A stretch of 64,000 bases of DNA from Manihot esculenta. Its lineage: Eukaryota; Streptophyta; Magnoliopsida; Malpighiales; Euphorbiaceae. Below, piece after piece: positions 12,001 to 25,096 of this stretch. The DNA is taken from NCBI RefSeq assembly GCF_001659605.2, contig NC_035161.2, forward strand, positions 38,893,956 through 38,957,955, in the 5' to 3' direction. The notes under the pieces were generated by a model that was not told the origin of the DNA, searched no databases, and saw nothing but the letters and a program-made list of their open reading frames with translations. The translations under genes and the position numbers were made by a program. How positions within the stretch are numbered: position 1 is the stretch's first letter; each line of letters starts with the position of its first letter.

Positions 12001-13290
12001 TGAAATTTTTTATCATGAAAATATTATTGACTATTTTTTTAATATTTAATTGTTGAAAAAAAAAATATCCATAAAAAAATCTTAAAGTTTCAGTTATTTC
12101 TCATAAAAAAAAATCGGCAAAATTGTACATATACTGATGTTAATAATATTTTTAAAATTCAAAAAATGTTATTTAAAAGAACACTTTTCATAAAATATTT
12201 AATTTTCTTTTATTATAATAATATTTTCGATTGATAATTTTTTTTGAATGCACCAAAATATTCCGGTATCGTGCAGGAGTCTAGCAACTATTAGGCAACA
12301 ATGGTTCCTCATCAGATTTCCAATTCAATGTATTGAGAACACCTGAAAGAGAGAATTTTGGGGTTCATAATACATTAATTAATTAAAAAGTGTCTACGTA
12401 TATGTATATTTATATTTTAATTTTTTAATTATAATTTAATTATCTCAATTTCTAGATAAATTTTTAAATTTAATAGTTTATATAGTAATTTAATTATTTA
12501 GTTTATCACATAAACATATAAGCAAAACAACATCCGCTATATGTTTTGACAATTCTTACATGATAAGAGAATAATTACCAATAAATTTCAGTGCTAAACA
12601 ACCAAAATTTTTGAACGTTGAAAAGAAATTCTGTTATTGAAACCGACAAATTCATAGAGTTGGCGTCCAGCCGGTCCTCACGACACTGAATCATTTACAT
12701 ATGGAAAAACAAGTTCATTGCAAATAATCAATTAGATTCCCACACTTGCCAAAGTTCAATGATGTTTGGGACCATTCTCATAATCATGCTTACGCAGCCC
12801 AAAACGAAAACTGAGATATAATTTTTTTAACTTAATTAATTATTTATTTTATTATTCTCATTTAAAACTATGACCTAATTGTTGATTTCAATTGAATTTA
12901 AACTTGCGAAGACAGAGACTAGTTGATGAATAGCATAATTTCAGTGTACACTCATTATGGAATATTTATATGTTTGACAGAGAAATTATGGATTAAGACA
13001 ATTATTTAATGTAGATGAATACAAATCCATAACAAGATAACGAGTAAGTTAACATTTACTTAGATTGTATTTAACAAGTAATTTCTTCAACATCATAACC
13101 TAAAGATATAATTTTATTCCTTCGACCTCATTTCTTCGGCCATTCCCGGTCCTGCCCCTTGCTTTCAAATAAAAACAGGCTCCTGGTCCAGCAATTGCTT
13201 GGCGTGCAATCTCCAGGTCCAGGCGAGTTTCAACCTCCGGCCTTCAGGCCCAGACGCAACTTTGCTTCATCCACCACCCCTCAACCACGC
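9075..13290. other. AT-rich intergenic region between head-to-head pectin methylesterases
   Basis: No supported gene lies here. Contents include a GGAACA hexanucleotide repeat (about 10540-10570), short AT microsatellites (10677-10692, 11377-11394) and long poly-A/T-rich stretches. The region includes the upstream regulatory DNA of both flanking genes, but no specific element can be assigned. Confidence 0.6.
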
Positions 13291-13297
13291 TATTTAA
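13291..13297 (+). promoter_or_regulatory. TATA-like box of the plus-strand pectin methylesterase
   Basis: TATTTAA about 60 bases before the ATG at 13352 is the best core-promoter candidate; the spacing is rather short and the match imperfect. Confidence 0.4.
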
Positions 13298-13351
13298 CCC
13301 TTCACGGCTTCACCTACCTAGTTTGTCCCCTCCAACTTTTTCAAATCTCTC

Positions 13352-16135
13352 ATGCTTTCCACAATGTATTTTCTCAGTGCAAGAACTAAACTCTTGCTCA
13401 CTCTCTTGCCCGTTTCTGTCTTCCTCTTAATTCTACTAACACTACCTCTCAAAAACAGCCCAACCGCAGAAATCCCACATTTACATATCCACAAACACTT
13501 CCAAATTGCTCATTCGGCATGTGAAGGCACACTGTACCCTCAACTTTGTGTCTCTACTCTGCTTGCTCTCCCAGATCTCACTTCCAAGTCCCTCCCTGAA
13601 TTAATCTCCGGCACCATAAACCGCACAATGTATGAGGTTGGAGTCTCCTACTCCAACTGCAGCGGCATTAGAAACAAGTTTAGAAAGATTAAAAAAATTG
13701 AAAATGTAGCTCTCACTGACTGCCTAGAGCTCTTCAGTGAAACCATTGATGAGCTCAAATTAGCACTCGCTGATCTCTCAACCAAAGCTTCAGTATCCAA
13801 GCATTACCATGATCTGCAGACTCTGTTGAGCGCTGCAATGACGAACCAGTACACTTGCCTTGATGGGTTTGCTTATACCAGAGGAAACGTGAGGAAAACT
13901 ATCAAGACTAGCCTGTATAACATTTCCCGTCATGTGAGCAACTCTCTAGTCATGCTCAAGAAAATCTCAGGTGTTAATGCATCCAAGTCTGCGGCTTTCC
14001 CCGATCATGGCAATATGAAACGCGGGTTCCCATCATGGTTGTCCTCCAAAGATCGTAAACTCTTGCAGGCTCCGCCGAATGCAACAAAATTTGATTTGAT
14101 AGTGGCTAAAGACGGCACCGGAAACTTCACTACTATTGGCCAAGCGGTGGCCGCAGCACCAAACTCTAGCACGACAAGGTGTGGTATATCATATTCCCTT
14201 ATAAAAGATAAATCTTAATTTCCTTGTTATAGTACAAAGTAATATATGTATAAAAGAACATGAACTTCTCGTATTGAAAGCATGGAAATGAAACTTTCTC
14301 TGTATATAGGTTCGTTATATATATAAAGGCTGGGGCTTATTTCGAGAATGTGGATGTGGAGAAGAAGAAGAAGATGCTGATGTTCATTGGAGATGGAATC
14401 GGAAAGACAGTGGTAAAAGCTAATAGGAGCGTGGTTGATGGGTGGACTACTTTCCGGTCAGCAACCGTCGGTGAGTGACAATTACTGTCTCTCTCTCTCT
14501 CTCTCTTTTTTTTGGGTGCTATTTTAATGGTCTCTCGTGATGCTGGACAACTCAAAGCATTAAGTATTCTTTCAGATTTTAGGATTGCGTAACCACCATT
14601 TGTTGTCCAATCACGTGACGACGCGTAGTTCCTTTTTGGGGCTTAATTAGGGATCAGAATAGGAGTTTTGGGCTGTTAATTAAGTTGTAAGATATGGGTG
14701 GGGTTTTTCTTATCAGGTGTTGCACATTGTGCTTATCGAAAATTTTGAACGCTATCGTAACTTTCAAGTTAAAAGAGACAACTTAGTGAGGCTGATCTGG
14801 GATCTGTAGTTAAAAGCTTCTATGTTGTCTGCATCTGTAGAGTATCCCGGAGTCACTTGGACATATATATATTTTTTCCCAATCATTAAACGTTTTAAGA
14901 AAAAGGACTTAAATTATTAAATAAGTTTATTAGTATCAATAAACTTATACTAATAGTAATAAAATGTCAAATTCTCTTGAAAGAACGTGCATGGAAGAAA
15001 TGGGCGCCCGTGTCACCAGTTCGTTTTTGTTGAGGATGAGGTGGTCACGGGAGCAGTGTCCTGACAACTGCACCGAATGCAAGAAGAGAACAGATTTAAC
15101 TTGCAAATAAAGCAAGCATCAGACTTTTATAAAAAATATATCTATATGCATATATTTTCTAAAATTTTTGAGCGGCAGCTTCCATGATGTGTGCGTGTGT
15201 GTGTCGGTGGTCATAGGACCCTCATCCCCTGTTCGCCGAATCACCGTTAATTTTGGATCATTGGATGCGTAAACCATTAAACTTGTCGGAAGGAAAAAAA
15301 AAAAGTTGTCTTAATTCTACTTTTGTTTTTTTTCCCTTTTTAGTATATTATTTTAATATAATCCTTATTTAATTAGTAAAAACTTAATATTATTGCAAAT
15401 TAATTAATAACCCAAGGGCTTTTTGTTTAATTACTTGCAGCCGTGCTAGGGACCGGGTTCATAGCCAAGGGCATTACCTTTGAGAACTCAGCAGGGCCTA
15501 GCAAACACCAAGCAGTAGCCTTGAGGAGTGGTTCAGATCTATCAGCATTCTACCAATGCAGCTTCGTTGGCTACCAAGACACTCTCTACGTCCATTCCCT
15601 TAGACAATTTTATCGCGAATGTGATATATATGGAACCATCGACTTCATTTTTGGCAACGCAGCTGCAGTATTCCAAAACTGTAACTTATACGCCCGTAAA
15701 CCAAACGATAATCAGAAAAATATATTCACTGCCCAAGGTAGAGAAGACCCAAACCAGAACACTGGAATCTCTATACTAAACTCCAAGGTCACTGCTGCTG
15801 CTGATCTAATCCCAGTAAAATCATCCTTCAAGACATATCTCGGGCGTCCCTGGAAGGAGTATTCGAGGACAGTGTTCCTTAGATCGTATATTGATGATGT
15901 GGTGGATCCTGCGGGGTGGCTAGAATGGAATGGGTCCTTTGCATTGGGTACTCTTTATTATGGAGAGTATATGAACAGAGGCCCTGGATCACATACGAGC
16001 GCTAGGGTTACATGGCCTGGCTATAGAGTCGTCAATAGCTCAGCTGAGGCTAGCCAGTTTACTGTTGACGCATTCATACAGGGAAGTGAATGGCTGAATT
16101 CTACTGGCGTTCCTTTCTTCTCAGGTTTAAGTTAG
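13352..16135 (+). CDS. Pectin methylesterase with inhibitor-type pro-region, three exons
   Basis: Exons are 13352-14178, 14310-14470 and 15441-16135, joined by GT-AG introns of 131 and 970 bp and giving 560 residues. The role is demethylesterification of wall pectin. Residues about 12-33 are a long hydrophobic segment preceded by basic residues, so it may act as a signal anchor rather than a cleaved signal peptide. The PMEI-like pro-region spans about 50-205, the processing motif RKLL lies at 235-238, and the catalytic domain starts near 247. Catalytic Q353, Q375, D376, D397, R465 and W467 are all in their usual motifs. A second in-frame ATG, four codons downstream, could also be used. The extra first intron sets it apart from the minus-strand paralogue. 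It appears intact. Confidence 0.95.
14485..14512 (+). repeat. CT microsatellite in an intron
   Basis: A run of CT dinucleotides followed by a T tract sits near the start of the second intron of the plus-strand pectin methylesterase. Confidence 0.85.
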
Positions 16136-16880
16136 ATGCTTTACCATTTGCCATTTTTAGTGGATCGTCTCACGTCCTGAGAAAGTCTGGTCTGTGAGAA
16201 ATTTTATAGTAATAAAACGATTCCCCAATGTAAAAATCCTTCTTGAAATGGCTTGGTGACGAAAAAAAAAAATCTATAAATTTTATAATAAATCGGTTTA
16301 GATAAGAGGTTTGCAGTTGGGAAGCCCAAATGATGGATTCTGTCTGTGTGCCTCGGACATTCCTTAAGATGGCCCAACATGATCATGAAATGGGCCCTTA
16401 TTACAATTATGCTAAAGCACAGCTTTTGACCTAAACAAACACATCTGATACATCTTGGAAATCTAGTGAAACGAGAAAAAAAAAACTCCAAATTAAACCG
16501 TAATTAATAAAAAAATTATAAATTCCATTATATTTTTTTTCCTAGATATACCAAATCGACATGGTCATTACCAGTATGGAAAAGATGGTGGGTGGGCTTA
16601 TATCGACTGTGGTTGATTGTTGGGCTTGTAATGGTGGCTTATCTTCACGAAAAAAGAGTTTCTGTAATTGGGTTTTGACGCTGATAATTGGATATAAATT
16701 GGGAAAAATTTAATTAGACTGAATTTATATCGATTTATAGTGTAAATTAATAATGAGATTTAATAAATTTTTGTTAGTGACTCTATATAGATTCACTTTA
16801 AATAAATATGTAAATTTATTTATTTATTTATTTTTACGAGGGTTCTATTATTACAGTTGCTCCAGTAGCTTGAATTAAAA
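16136..16880. other. 3' flank of the plus-strand pectin methylesterase
   Basis: No gene is visible. The first 80 bases probably hold the 3' untranslated region, with an AATAAA-like signal near 16210. The remainder is AT-rich. Confidence 0.5.
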
Positions 16881-16884
16881 TTTA

Positions 16885-18250
16885 TTAGGACACAGTCACG
16901 GGAATGGTCCCCAAGACCCACATGGGAATGGGAAGCATTACAAGTAGTCCAACAATAATAATGAAAAATGGCAGTTCCTTCCTGCAAGAAAACCGCAAAT
17001 CACGGGATGTAAACCATAAAAGATGAAGCCTGTAGCTCTCAGATGAAATCATCATCACTGCTACCACATGCTTCCTCTGCATCACCCCAAGTAAAAAAAA
17101 AAAATGCACTCAATCAATAAAATAAAATTGAAAAAAAAAAATTTCTCAAGAGCCTCAAGTAGTCGAGAACAAAAAGTTTTCATCTTTGTCCTTGTTTAAC
17201 AGCCAGATTCAACAACACCCTTTAAACCATCAAAGAATCTTATGGACATGTGAGCTTAAACCACAACCATCATCTCTTGCAAGAGTGAACTGATGATTAA
17301 CAAGTTCATAGCCAAAAGGATTAAAAGAAAATGTGGGTGTCAGCTTTTTGTCTGCAGATTGATTTGAAAGTGCGAATTTTTCTCCTCTTTACAGAGAAGA
17401 ACATAGACACAGGTAGAAGATGAACATGATTGCATGGCTTTGCATGTGGGATGACATCAGAGAGCCACATGATCATATGAGTAGGCCAATCCAACAAGGA
17501 AATTAACATGCTCTAGCTCAAATCTGGGGCCATACTTTTCTGATCCACATTCTTTTTCTTTCCCTTTTTTTCAATCTTTATCCAAATGCATTATTTCATA
17601 CTATCCATTTCAATAATGCACATTCCTTCCTGCCCAAAAGGATTAAAGAATGGTTCGGATTTTGGAATTCGCAAATCTAATAATGCTAGGCAGTATAAAA
17701 CAGTAGAAAAGGAGCAGGGCAAGGGGAGGGAAGGCCTATCCAAATTCACAACACCTCTCAAATCTGGATATAACTCTAATTTATGCATGGTCTCATGCTC
17801 TACTTGCGATCTGAGAGATATCATATCAATCCAGAATAAAAACAAGATTGCAAACAAGCTACCCTCTACAAAATGTTTCATCTTTTTGTTCAAGCAGATA
17901 AGTGAAAATCTAAAAACTCATTCGCGGATAAAGAAGGCAACAACAACATCAATCTAATTTGATTTGCAGATGGGTTGCAGTTGGTTTTATGTGCATTTGG
18001 CATCTCCCCAGTTATTGATCTGCATGGGTTTATATTGACTCTTTCTGTGGACTCATTCTAAGAAGTAATAACTCAAAATTTCCCCAATCGACCCCCATGT
18101 TCGTGTCCTTCACCTTTCTCCGACACATATTCTGTGTTGAAGCATTTAAGTCCATGTTTATGCTCTGACAATCATGCCTCATATCTAATTTTCTTTTAGC
18201 TCAAGTTGTGGGCAACTGTTTTTCTAAGCTTTGTTCCAATGTAGTGGGAG
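16885..18250 (-). other. Gene-like but unassigned region
   Basis: About 1.4 kb has mixed base composition unlike the very AT-rich DNA on both sides. On the minus strand a possible terminal exon near 16983-16885, preceded by a good acceptor (TTTTCTTGCAG), encodes a strongly hydrophobic stretch (LPFFIIIVGLLVMLPIP). Another open stretch near 18120-18030 reads CRRKVKDTNMGVDWGNF. A minus-strand frame also lies at 17893-17591. I cannot join these into a gene and do not recognise a family. It may be a decayed gene, a poorly conserved small membrane-protein gene or a non-coding transcript. Confidence 0.3.
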
Positions 18251-20920
18251 AGCACAGTTAGTCAAGTGAGTGCATAATAACACGTGATGATGTCCAAAAA
18301 CAAAATCCTAATTTTTTAAAAATAAATCTACCATGAGTTATGACAACTGATTTAATTATACCTGCAGTAAATATATTCTTTAAACTTATCAGAGTAAGCA
18401 TCCTCAAATTAAACTATAATTATATTAAATCACGTAAATAAATCTCTGAATTTAGACTTTATTTGATTTGGATAACTCATTTAGAGAATTTAAAATTTGT
18501 GTAAAAATTATTTTTGTTTAGTTGACATTTTTTCTTCGCCTCTCAAAAAATTAAAAAAAAAATCATTAATAATATGTAAATTATTTATTTTAATTTAATT
18601 AAATTACTTTCTTAAAAAATGACTTTCCAAAAAGTACCATATTTGAACTCAACAAGACTTTAATTGGCTATATACCTTCTTCCTTTTCTCTGGAAACTCA
18701 AACAATTCCCTTATTTATGAATAATCAATGACAACTACATTTGTTACTAGTCAGCTGCTGCAGCAAAAGCTATCATTCAAGAGTAACTTGATTGTCCGGT
18801 AGAATCATAGTCATTGTCCTCCTACCACCACCTCTCTTTTAACAGCTACTACCCAGGAAGCACAAGAACAGCTCCCTCATCACCAACACCTTTGATCTAT
18901 AATTTGCAAAAATTGGGTTATGTTCCTTCATCTCCAGCCCATAAATATCCGTTTCTTCCGACTATATAAAAAAATTTTCCATAGGCTATTTGTTTGTGTG
19001 ATTTGCATTTCAGAAAGGTTAATTAGGTTGTAATTTGGGACTTCAGAGTTCATCAGGATCAGGGTTTAATTTTGGGATGAAGTAGTGAGTAGGATGCTTA
19101 TGAGGAAATAGCGCTAAGCTTAACTGAATATGTTAACGGAATACGATGGAGATAATTAAATAGGGAGGAAAAAAAAATATAAACTTTGTGGAAATTTTAA
19201 TTATATCTAATTTTGATCAAGTTAGAGAATTTTTAATTATATTTAATTTTGAAATAACCAATTAGCGATTAATTTTAATATTTTAAAATATTTAGATATT
19301 AAGTTTGATTTTGTTTAAAATATATTGATTGCTTTAAATTTATTATTTTGATATAACAAAAGAAAAAATCTCTAAAATTAGATGTAGACACAATTAAATT
19401 CATTAAAAGATAATAAGCAAGTCATATTTAAATTTTAATTTTAAGACGAACTGTATTATAGATTAGGTTATGAACATACTTGATAAACAAAATTCAATTT
19501 TAAATTTGAAAAATACAAAATAATTGTACTCTATCAAAGTGTACTCAACTTTGATTTTAACTATTTGTATTTAGGTCAGATTAGAATATATTCTGGTATA
19601 TCTAATTTAAATGAACTAAGTATTGCGTTTATTAATTAGAATAATATATTACCATTCAAATTTATTAAATTCATAATTATTTAATTTAATTTGAAATAGG
19701 TTATATAAAATCCTTTTAAAAAATAATATAATCTAATTTAAATGACGTTTGTTAATTAGAATCAGATCTCTCTAAATTTTAATAGAGTAATTGGATTAAA
19801 TTTTATAAGTGTATAATTAAAAAAAATTAGATATCGTATTGTCGCTATCAATAACTGATTTATTAATAATTAATTTTAAATTATTTTTATTAATATTTTA
19901 TTTTTTTTTATATTTATATCAACTTGAAACTAAAATTATTTACTTAATTGAATATTTTTCATATTATTTTCTCTTTAAATTTAATTGTTTATTTTTTTAA
20001 ATTAATTTTATTTATTTTCATTCTACATAGATTCAAAACCTCTATTATTTTATTTTATTTTACATTTTTATTTATTTAAAATAATTTATTTATTTATAAA
20101 TCTCTTAAAATCGACTCTATTTATTATTATTATAAAATTTATTTTAAGTAAAAATTTATTTTTAATGATTTTTACGCCTAATATATTTTTAAATTTAAAT
20201 TAATTAACCTGTAATCAAATCTTTTAATTCATATCTAATCTTTAATTTTAATTTAAATTAATTATCATATAATCAAACTTTTTAATTCATATTTAATCTC
20301 TAACACTATAATTTAAATTTAAAAAGAAAAAAGAAAAAAGAAAAACACCACCAATCGTTACAGGTGAGATTCTTATTTTAGATGAAAATTAATTTCTGCA
20401 ATTAACCACAATTGCAACTAATCAATTGTTTTGTACAAAATTAAAAAATTGAACATAATTGAAAATTTACATAAATATTTAAATTTTTTAATCCAATATA
20501 TTTTAAATGAATCGTCTTAATTCAAAATAGATTTATTGAAAAAAGGCTTAGCATAGAAAACTGGTGGCCATGGGCCTGCGTGATCCTCGTCACTTACCTT
20601 TCACTGAACTGTAGAAGCAACTTCAACTAGTTCCAGTGTTACACTGCCATTGACCCTTATCATCCCAGAAATGTTAACCTAATTAAAATTTCCATGTGTC
20701 TGTCCTTGCTTGTGAATCCTGAATTGACAATACATAAGTTCTAAAGGGTATCTAAAGTCAAATAAAAAAAAAAAAGCATTAATGCAATTCCGTTGTTATA
20801 ATTAGCAACAGACATCCGCTGTCTGTTTAATTCAGTTGAAAATGATGGATTAATTAAGGCCAATTAAATGATTAAAGAAGTTTAGATAGGTTAACAAAGG
20901 CAGGGAGGCAGCTTTTGCTT
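18251..20920. other. AT-rich intergenic region
   Basis: No gene is seen. The stretch 19150-20560 is extremely AT-rich and contains a diverged direct duplication of about 65 bp at roughly 20190-20320. The last 150 bases before 20921 are likely upstream promoter DNA of the GH9 gene. Confidence 0.55.
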
Positions 20921-20928
20921 TATAAATA
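20921..20928 (+). promoter_or_regulatory. TATA box of the GH9 glucanase
   Basis: TATAAATA lies 94 bases upstream of the ATG at 21015, an ideal plant TATA sequence and spacing. Confidence 0.8.
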
Positions 20929-21014
20929 GAGGGAGGGAATACTCTGTTCTCCCACTGCGGCTTGCATGGTTGGTTGCTGGTTGGTTTGAGTTGTTTAACA
21001 TTGGGTAGCCCAAA

Positions 21015-23147
21015 ATGGCTCTCTCCTTCTCCCATTTCACACTTGTGCTGCTTCTTTCTTGTTTTTCTTCTTCTTTGCTTCTCTGCCATGGCTTTCCTGC
21101 GCTCCACCACCGCCACCACCCTCGTTTTGCCAGTCACAACTACAGAGATGCCCTCACCAAATCAATCCTCTTCTTTGAGGGCCAGAGGTCGGGCAAGCTC
21201 CCTTCTAACCAGAGGATCTCTTGGAGGAGAGATTCGGGTCTCTCGGATGGAGCTGCCATGCATGTATGTATATTCTCTCTCTATTCGCCTCTTTTTTTCG
21301 GTCTATTTTCCTTCTGCTTGTTGACTTGGGCGTGGAAATGGAAAATGCAGGTGGATTTGGTAGGAGGGTACTACGATGCAGGGGACAATGTGAAATTTGG
21401 TTTCCCTATGGCCTTCACTACCACTATGCTCTCGTGGAGTGTCATTGAGTTTGGTGGGCTGATGAAAGGCGAGTTGCAAAATGCCAAAACCGCCATTCGT
21501 TGGGCTACTGATTACCTTCTCAAAGCTACTGTGCACCCGGACATCATCTACGTTCAGGTTTCTATTCTTTGCTCTGCATTTTCGATTTGGAACGTAGGAG
21601 ATCATAATAATGATTTTTGGGTTTGTTTTTGCAGGTTGGTGATGCAAACAAGGATCATTCTTGTTGGGAGAGACCAGAAGATATGGATACCCCAAGGAGT
21701 GTTTTCAAAGTAGACAGAAATTCCCCTGGTTCTGATGTTGCTGCTGAAACTGCAGCTGCTCTTGCTGCCGCTTCTTTGGTGTTTAAGAAAAGTGACCCCA
21801 CTTACTCCAAGCTTTTGGTCAGAAGGGCTATCAGGGTGAATGTCTAATTAGAGCTAAATCATTTCTATAAAAATCATCAAATTTTACGAGAATGTTTGCC
21901 CTGATGTTGCCTCTTTGTCTAGGTGTTCCAATTTGCAGACAAGTATAGAGGAGCATACAGCAATGGGTTGAAGAAAAATGTTTGCCCCTTTTATTGCTCT
22001 TACTCCGGATATGAGGTGAAGTTCATCGCTGCTATTGTTCTACGACTTTACTAAAGAAGCTCAATCTCTCATGGGTTATCTTTAAAAATGGGCAGGATGA
22101 GCTGTTGTGGGGAGCTGCCTGGCTGCATAAGGCCACCAGGAACCCCACTTATCTAAACTACATCCAAGTTAATGGGCAGACCCTTGGGGCTGCAGAGTTT
22201 GACAACACCTTTGGTTGGGACAACAAGCACGTTGGAGCCAGAATTCTGCTTTCCAAGGTCCCACTCTCACTTGTTCTTTATTTTTCAAATTCTCTATTTC
22301 TGATATTTTTCTTGAATCTTGTTGTTGATGCCCTTGGATTTCAGGCATTTCTTGTTCAGAAACTGCAATCTCTCCATGACTACAAAGGCCATGCAGATAA
22401 TTTTATCTGTTCACTCATTCCAGGGGCCCCTTTCTCTTCAGCACAATATACTCCAGGTCCCCACTTTCCTAGCTCTAATTTCTGCTTGGTCTCGAATTGT
22501 TATTTTTTTAACGGCTAGTTTTGGCTTTTACTTGAGTTGTATAATCAGGTGGGCTGCTGTTCAAGATGAGTGATAGTAACATGCAATATGTGACCTCCAC
22601 GTCATTCTTGCTTCTAACCTACGCCAAGTACTTGACTTCTGCCCGTAAGGTTGTGAACTGTGGTGGAACTGCAGTCACTCCAAATAGGCTACGAAACATT
22701 GCTAAGAAACAGGTGCCAGAAGCTCACTTAAACCATAAAATTATCAAAAATTGTTAATGCAAATTAGAATTTCTTATTATTGATTTAATATATTTTTATT
22801 ATTTTCTGAATTAGGTGGACTATTTGCTGGGAGACAACCCCTTGAGGATGTCCTACATGGTGGGGTACGGTCCAAGATACCCACGAAGGATACACCACAG
22901 AGGCTCATCTTTACCATCCGTAGCTGCGCACCCGGCTAAGATTCAATGCTCGGCAGGCTTCAGCTTCATGAATTCAGGATCCCCGAACCCCAATATTCTT
23001 GTGGGTGCAGTAGTTGGAGGTCCAGACCAGCACGATAGGTTTCCGGACCAGAGATCGGATTATGAGCAATCAGAGCCATCCACTTATATTAACGCACCTT
23101 TAGTTGGAGCACTAGCTTATCTTGCTCACTCGTTTGGGCAGCTCTGA
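21015..23147 (+). CDS. Secreted endo-beta-1,4-glucanase, GH9 class B
   Basis: Eight exons (21015-21263, 21351-21557, 21635-21835, 21923-22015, 22096-22257, 22345-22456, 22549-22712, 22815-23147) with GT-AG introns give 506 residues. The family cleaves beta-1,4-glucans in the wall during growth and remodelling. A signal peptide spans about 1-26, then a single GH9 domain follows; there is no membrane anchor and no carbohydrate-binding tail, so it is class B. Catalytic features are the DAGDN motif (D92, D95), the [10 protein letters not shown] motif around H423, and D474, D478 and E483 in the final DxRSDYxxSEPSTY signature. It lies tail-to-tail with sucrose synthase. By position it corresponds to Arabidopsis At4g02290 (GH9B13, endoglucanase 17); orthology is inferred. 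It appears intact. Confidence 0.95.
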
Positions 23148-25096
23148 GTCTGAGTCTGAGTCGCAGCATATCTCTTTCCAAGTGTTTAGATTAGGTGTTG
23201 GTTTGGTCAATTTTAAATTATAGCTTTAGCCCTATAGGGTCGAGACCTAAGGCTCGAGCCCCTCAACTCAAACCTTGACGAAGCTCATTGGTCAAAAGGT
23301 AGAAAATCCTTGTTGCTCTATTTTCTGTATCTTTTCATTTTGTTTTTAAATTGCTGTGTTAGTCCGTTTTGGGACTTGTAATATGTCCATTAGCGTTTTT
23401 AACTTGCAATTACTATATATAAACTCCGTGTCCGTCTCACTGGCTTTGGCTTTGGCTTTGCTATGATAAAAAGAATGATTCTAATCAGCATATATAAATA
23501 TATATATTAACATTAATAATATTTTTTTTTATTTTCATTGGATAAAATATATAAATTAGAAATTTTCCAATAATAAAAAAAAATACTCCACCGAATCTTA
23601 GATTACCATGTTTCTGAAAAGAATAAGGAAAGATGAAGACTCAGGACCAAAAAATGCCTTGGACCACTGAAACAAAAAGAATTAAATATGCTAAGGGAAT
23701 GTCACATTGCCCTTTAAACTAACAACCGATAAAATGGCTGGAGAGGAAGCAGAACTAACCTCGTTATTTTTTTTCCAAGGATAAACAGAACTAACTTCTA
23801 TCTTTAAAAATAAGAAAATAAAATAAGGTGTTTGTTCCGACGACTGCCCTCAATAATCCCTTATTAAACAAAACATCTTACGAGCATTACTTTTCTATAG
23901 GGAAATTCTTTTAGGATACCAACAAATTTACCTTCTCATTTTGAATTTTTTTTTTTTAATAAAGAGACAGTGGTACCTCTCGAGATTCAATTTGATGTGT
24001 TACCACCCGACTAATTCATATATGCTAAATTATTAAAATTTCTTTAAATAAGGAAAACACTTGTCTAAATTTTAAAAATTGCCCTGCAAATAATATAAAA
24101 TAAGGGGATAGAGGATCGAATGAGCCAGGATTTTTTATGGTAAATGTTGTGTAGAGCCGGGGCTCGGAATGGCAAATTCACCCCTTACACCTTTGATCTC
24201 CATTCAGTCGTTCTGTCAAAAGTAAAAGAGTGGAGATGGGATGGACCCGCCATTTCCACCCTCACCCGGTGTGGTTAACCAAAAAATAAAATAAAAGAAA
24301 GAACTATGTCCTACTGGATGACTTCCAAATAAATATTTTACCGTTGGTGGGAGAAACGAGTAATTGACCGTTGGAAATAACGAGGGAAATTGAAGGAGAT
24401 CAAGAAAGAGATTTTGTAGAGGCACGTGACATGTTGGAGTATTGAGCAGTGGTAAAGAAAAAGCTGCAGCGTTTCAGACCAGTCAGAAGTCAGTTACTGA
24501 TATTGGTTTCTTTTTGACAAAGAGACGACAGCACCCTACCACCAGCAGCAGCCTTAGCATCTGCTTCGGGACCAAACGACAAACTTCCAAATAATTTGCT
24601 GCTTCGGCGTTCCATGCTCCAATTCCAGAATGGATAAGAATCAAGACAACCAAACCCCGACTCCTCTGTGTTTGTTTTTGTTTTCTCTAATATAAGAACT
24701 ACTTTCAATTTCGCTCTCTGTTTCGTAAAACTAAAATTTTCTCCATTTAATTTATTATTCTATATTTTCCCCCTAATTTATACTTTCCATAAAAAAACAA
24801 GTCTCTTAAGATAACACAGAGGAAACTGAAAAGTGCAAGATGAAATTTGTCAGCGTAACACATGTTTGTCCCCCATATTCCCAAGCTGGAATAAGAAAGC
24901 TCAAGTTATTCGTTACAGATCCTTGAGGAGTTGGCTTATATAAGAGAAGTCTTCAGCCATAATTTCCAAGTAATAAACTTAAACATATGCCAGACGGAGC
25001 AGCAGGGATTTATTTACATTACTATTATTACAGTGTGAAATATATACTGTTGCTGCTTCTTGATCATAGCGATACAGTTCCACGAGTCATTGTAGC
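23148..25096. other. Intergenic region between convergent genes
   Basis: No gene is supported. Both ends carry 3' flanks of the GH9 and sucrose synthase genes. A less AT-rich patch at 24120-24720 has short open frames on the minus strand that match nothing known to me. Confidence 0.55.

Noticed and set aside
17586..17957. Plus-strand frame of 123 codons
   Set aside because: It overlaps an opposite open frame, has no recognisable domain and no promoter. Only the general gene-like character of the region is reported.
21303..21695. Minus-strand 130-codon frame within the GH9 gene
   Set aside because: It is the antisense shadow of conserved GH9 exons 2 and 3.
24490..24708. Minus-strand 72-codon frame between GH9 and sucrose synthase
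   Set aside because: No homology recognised and no transcription signals; probably chance in a less AT-rich patch.
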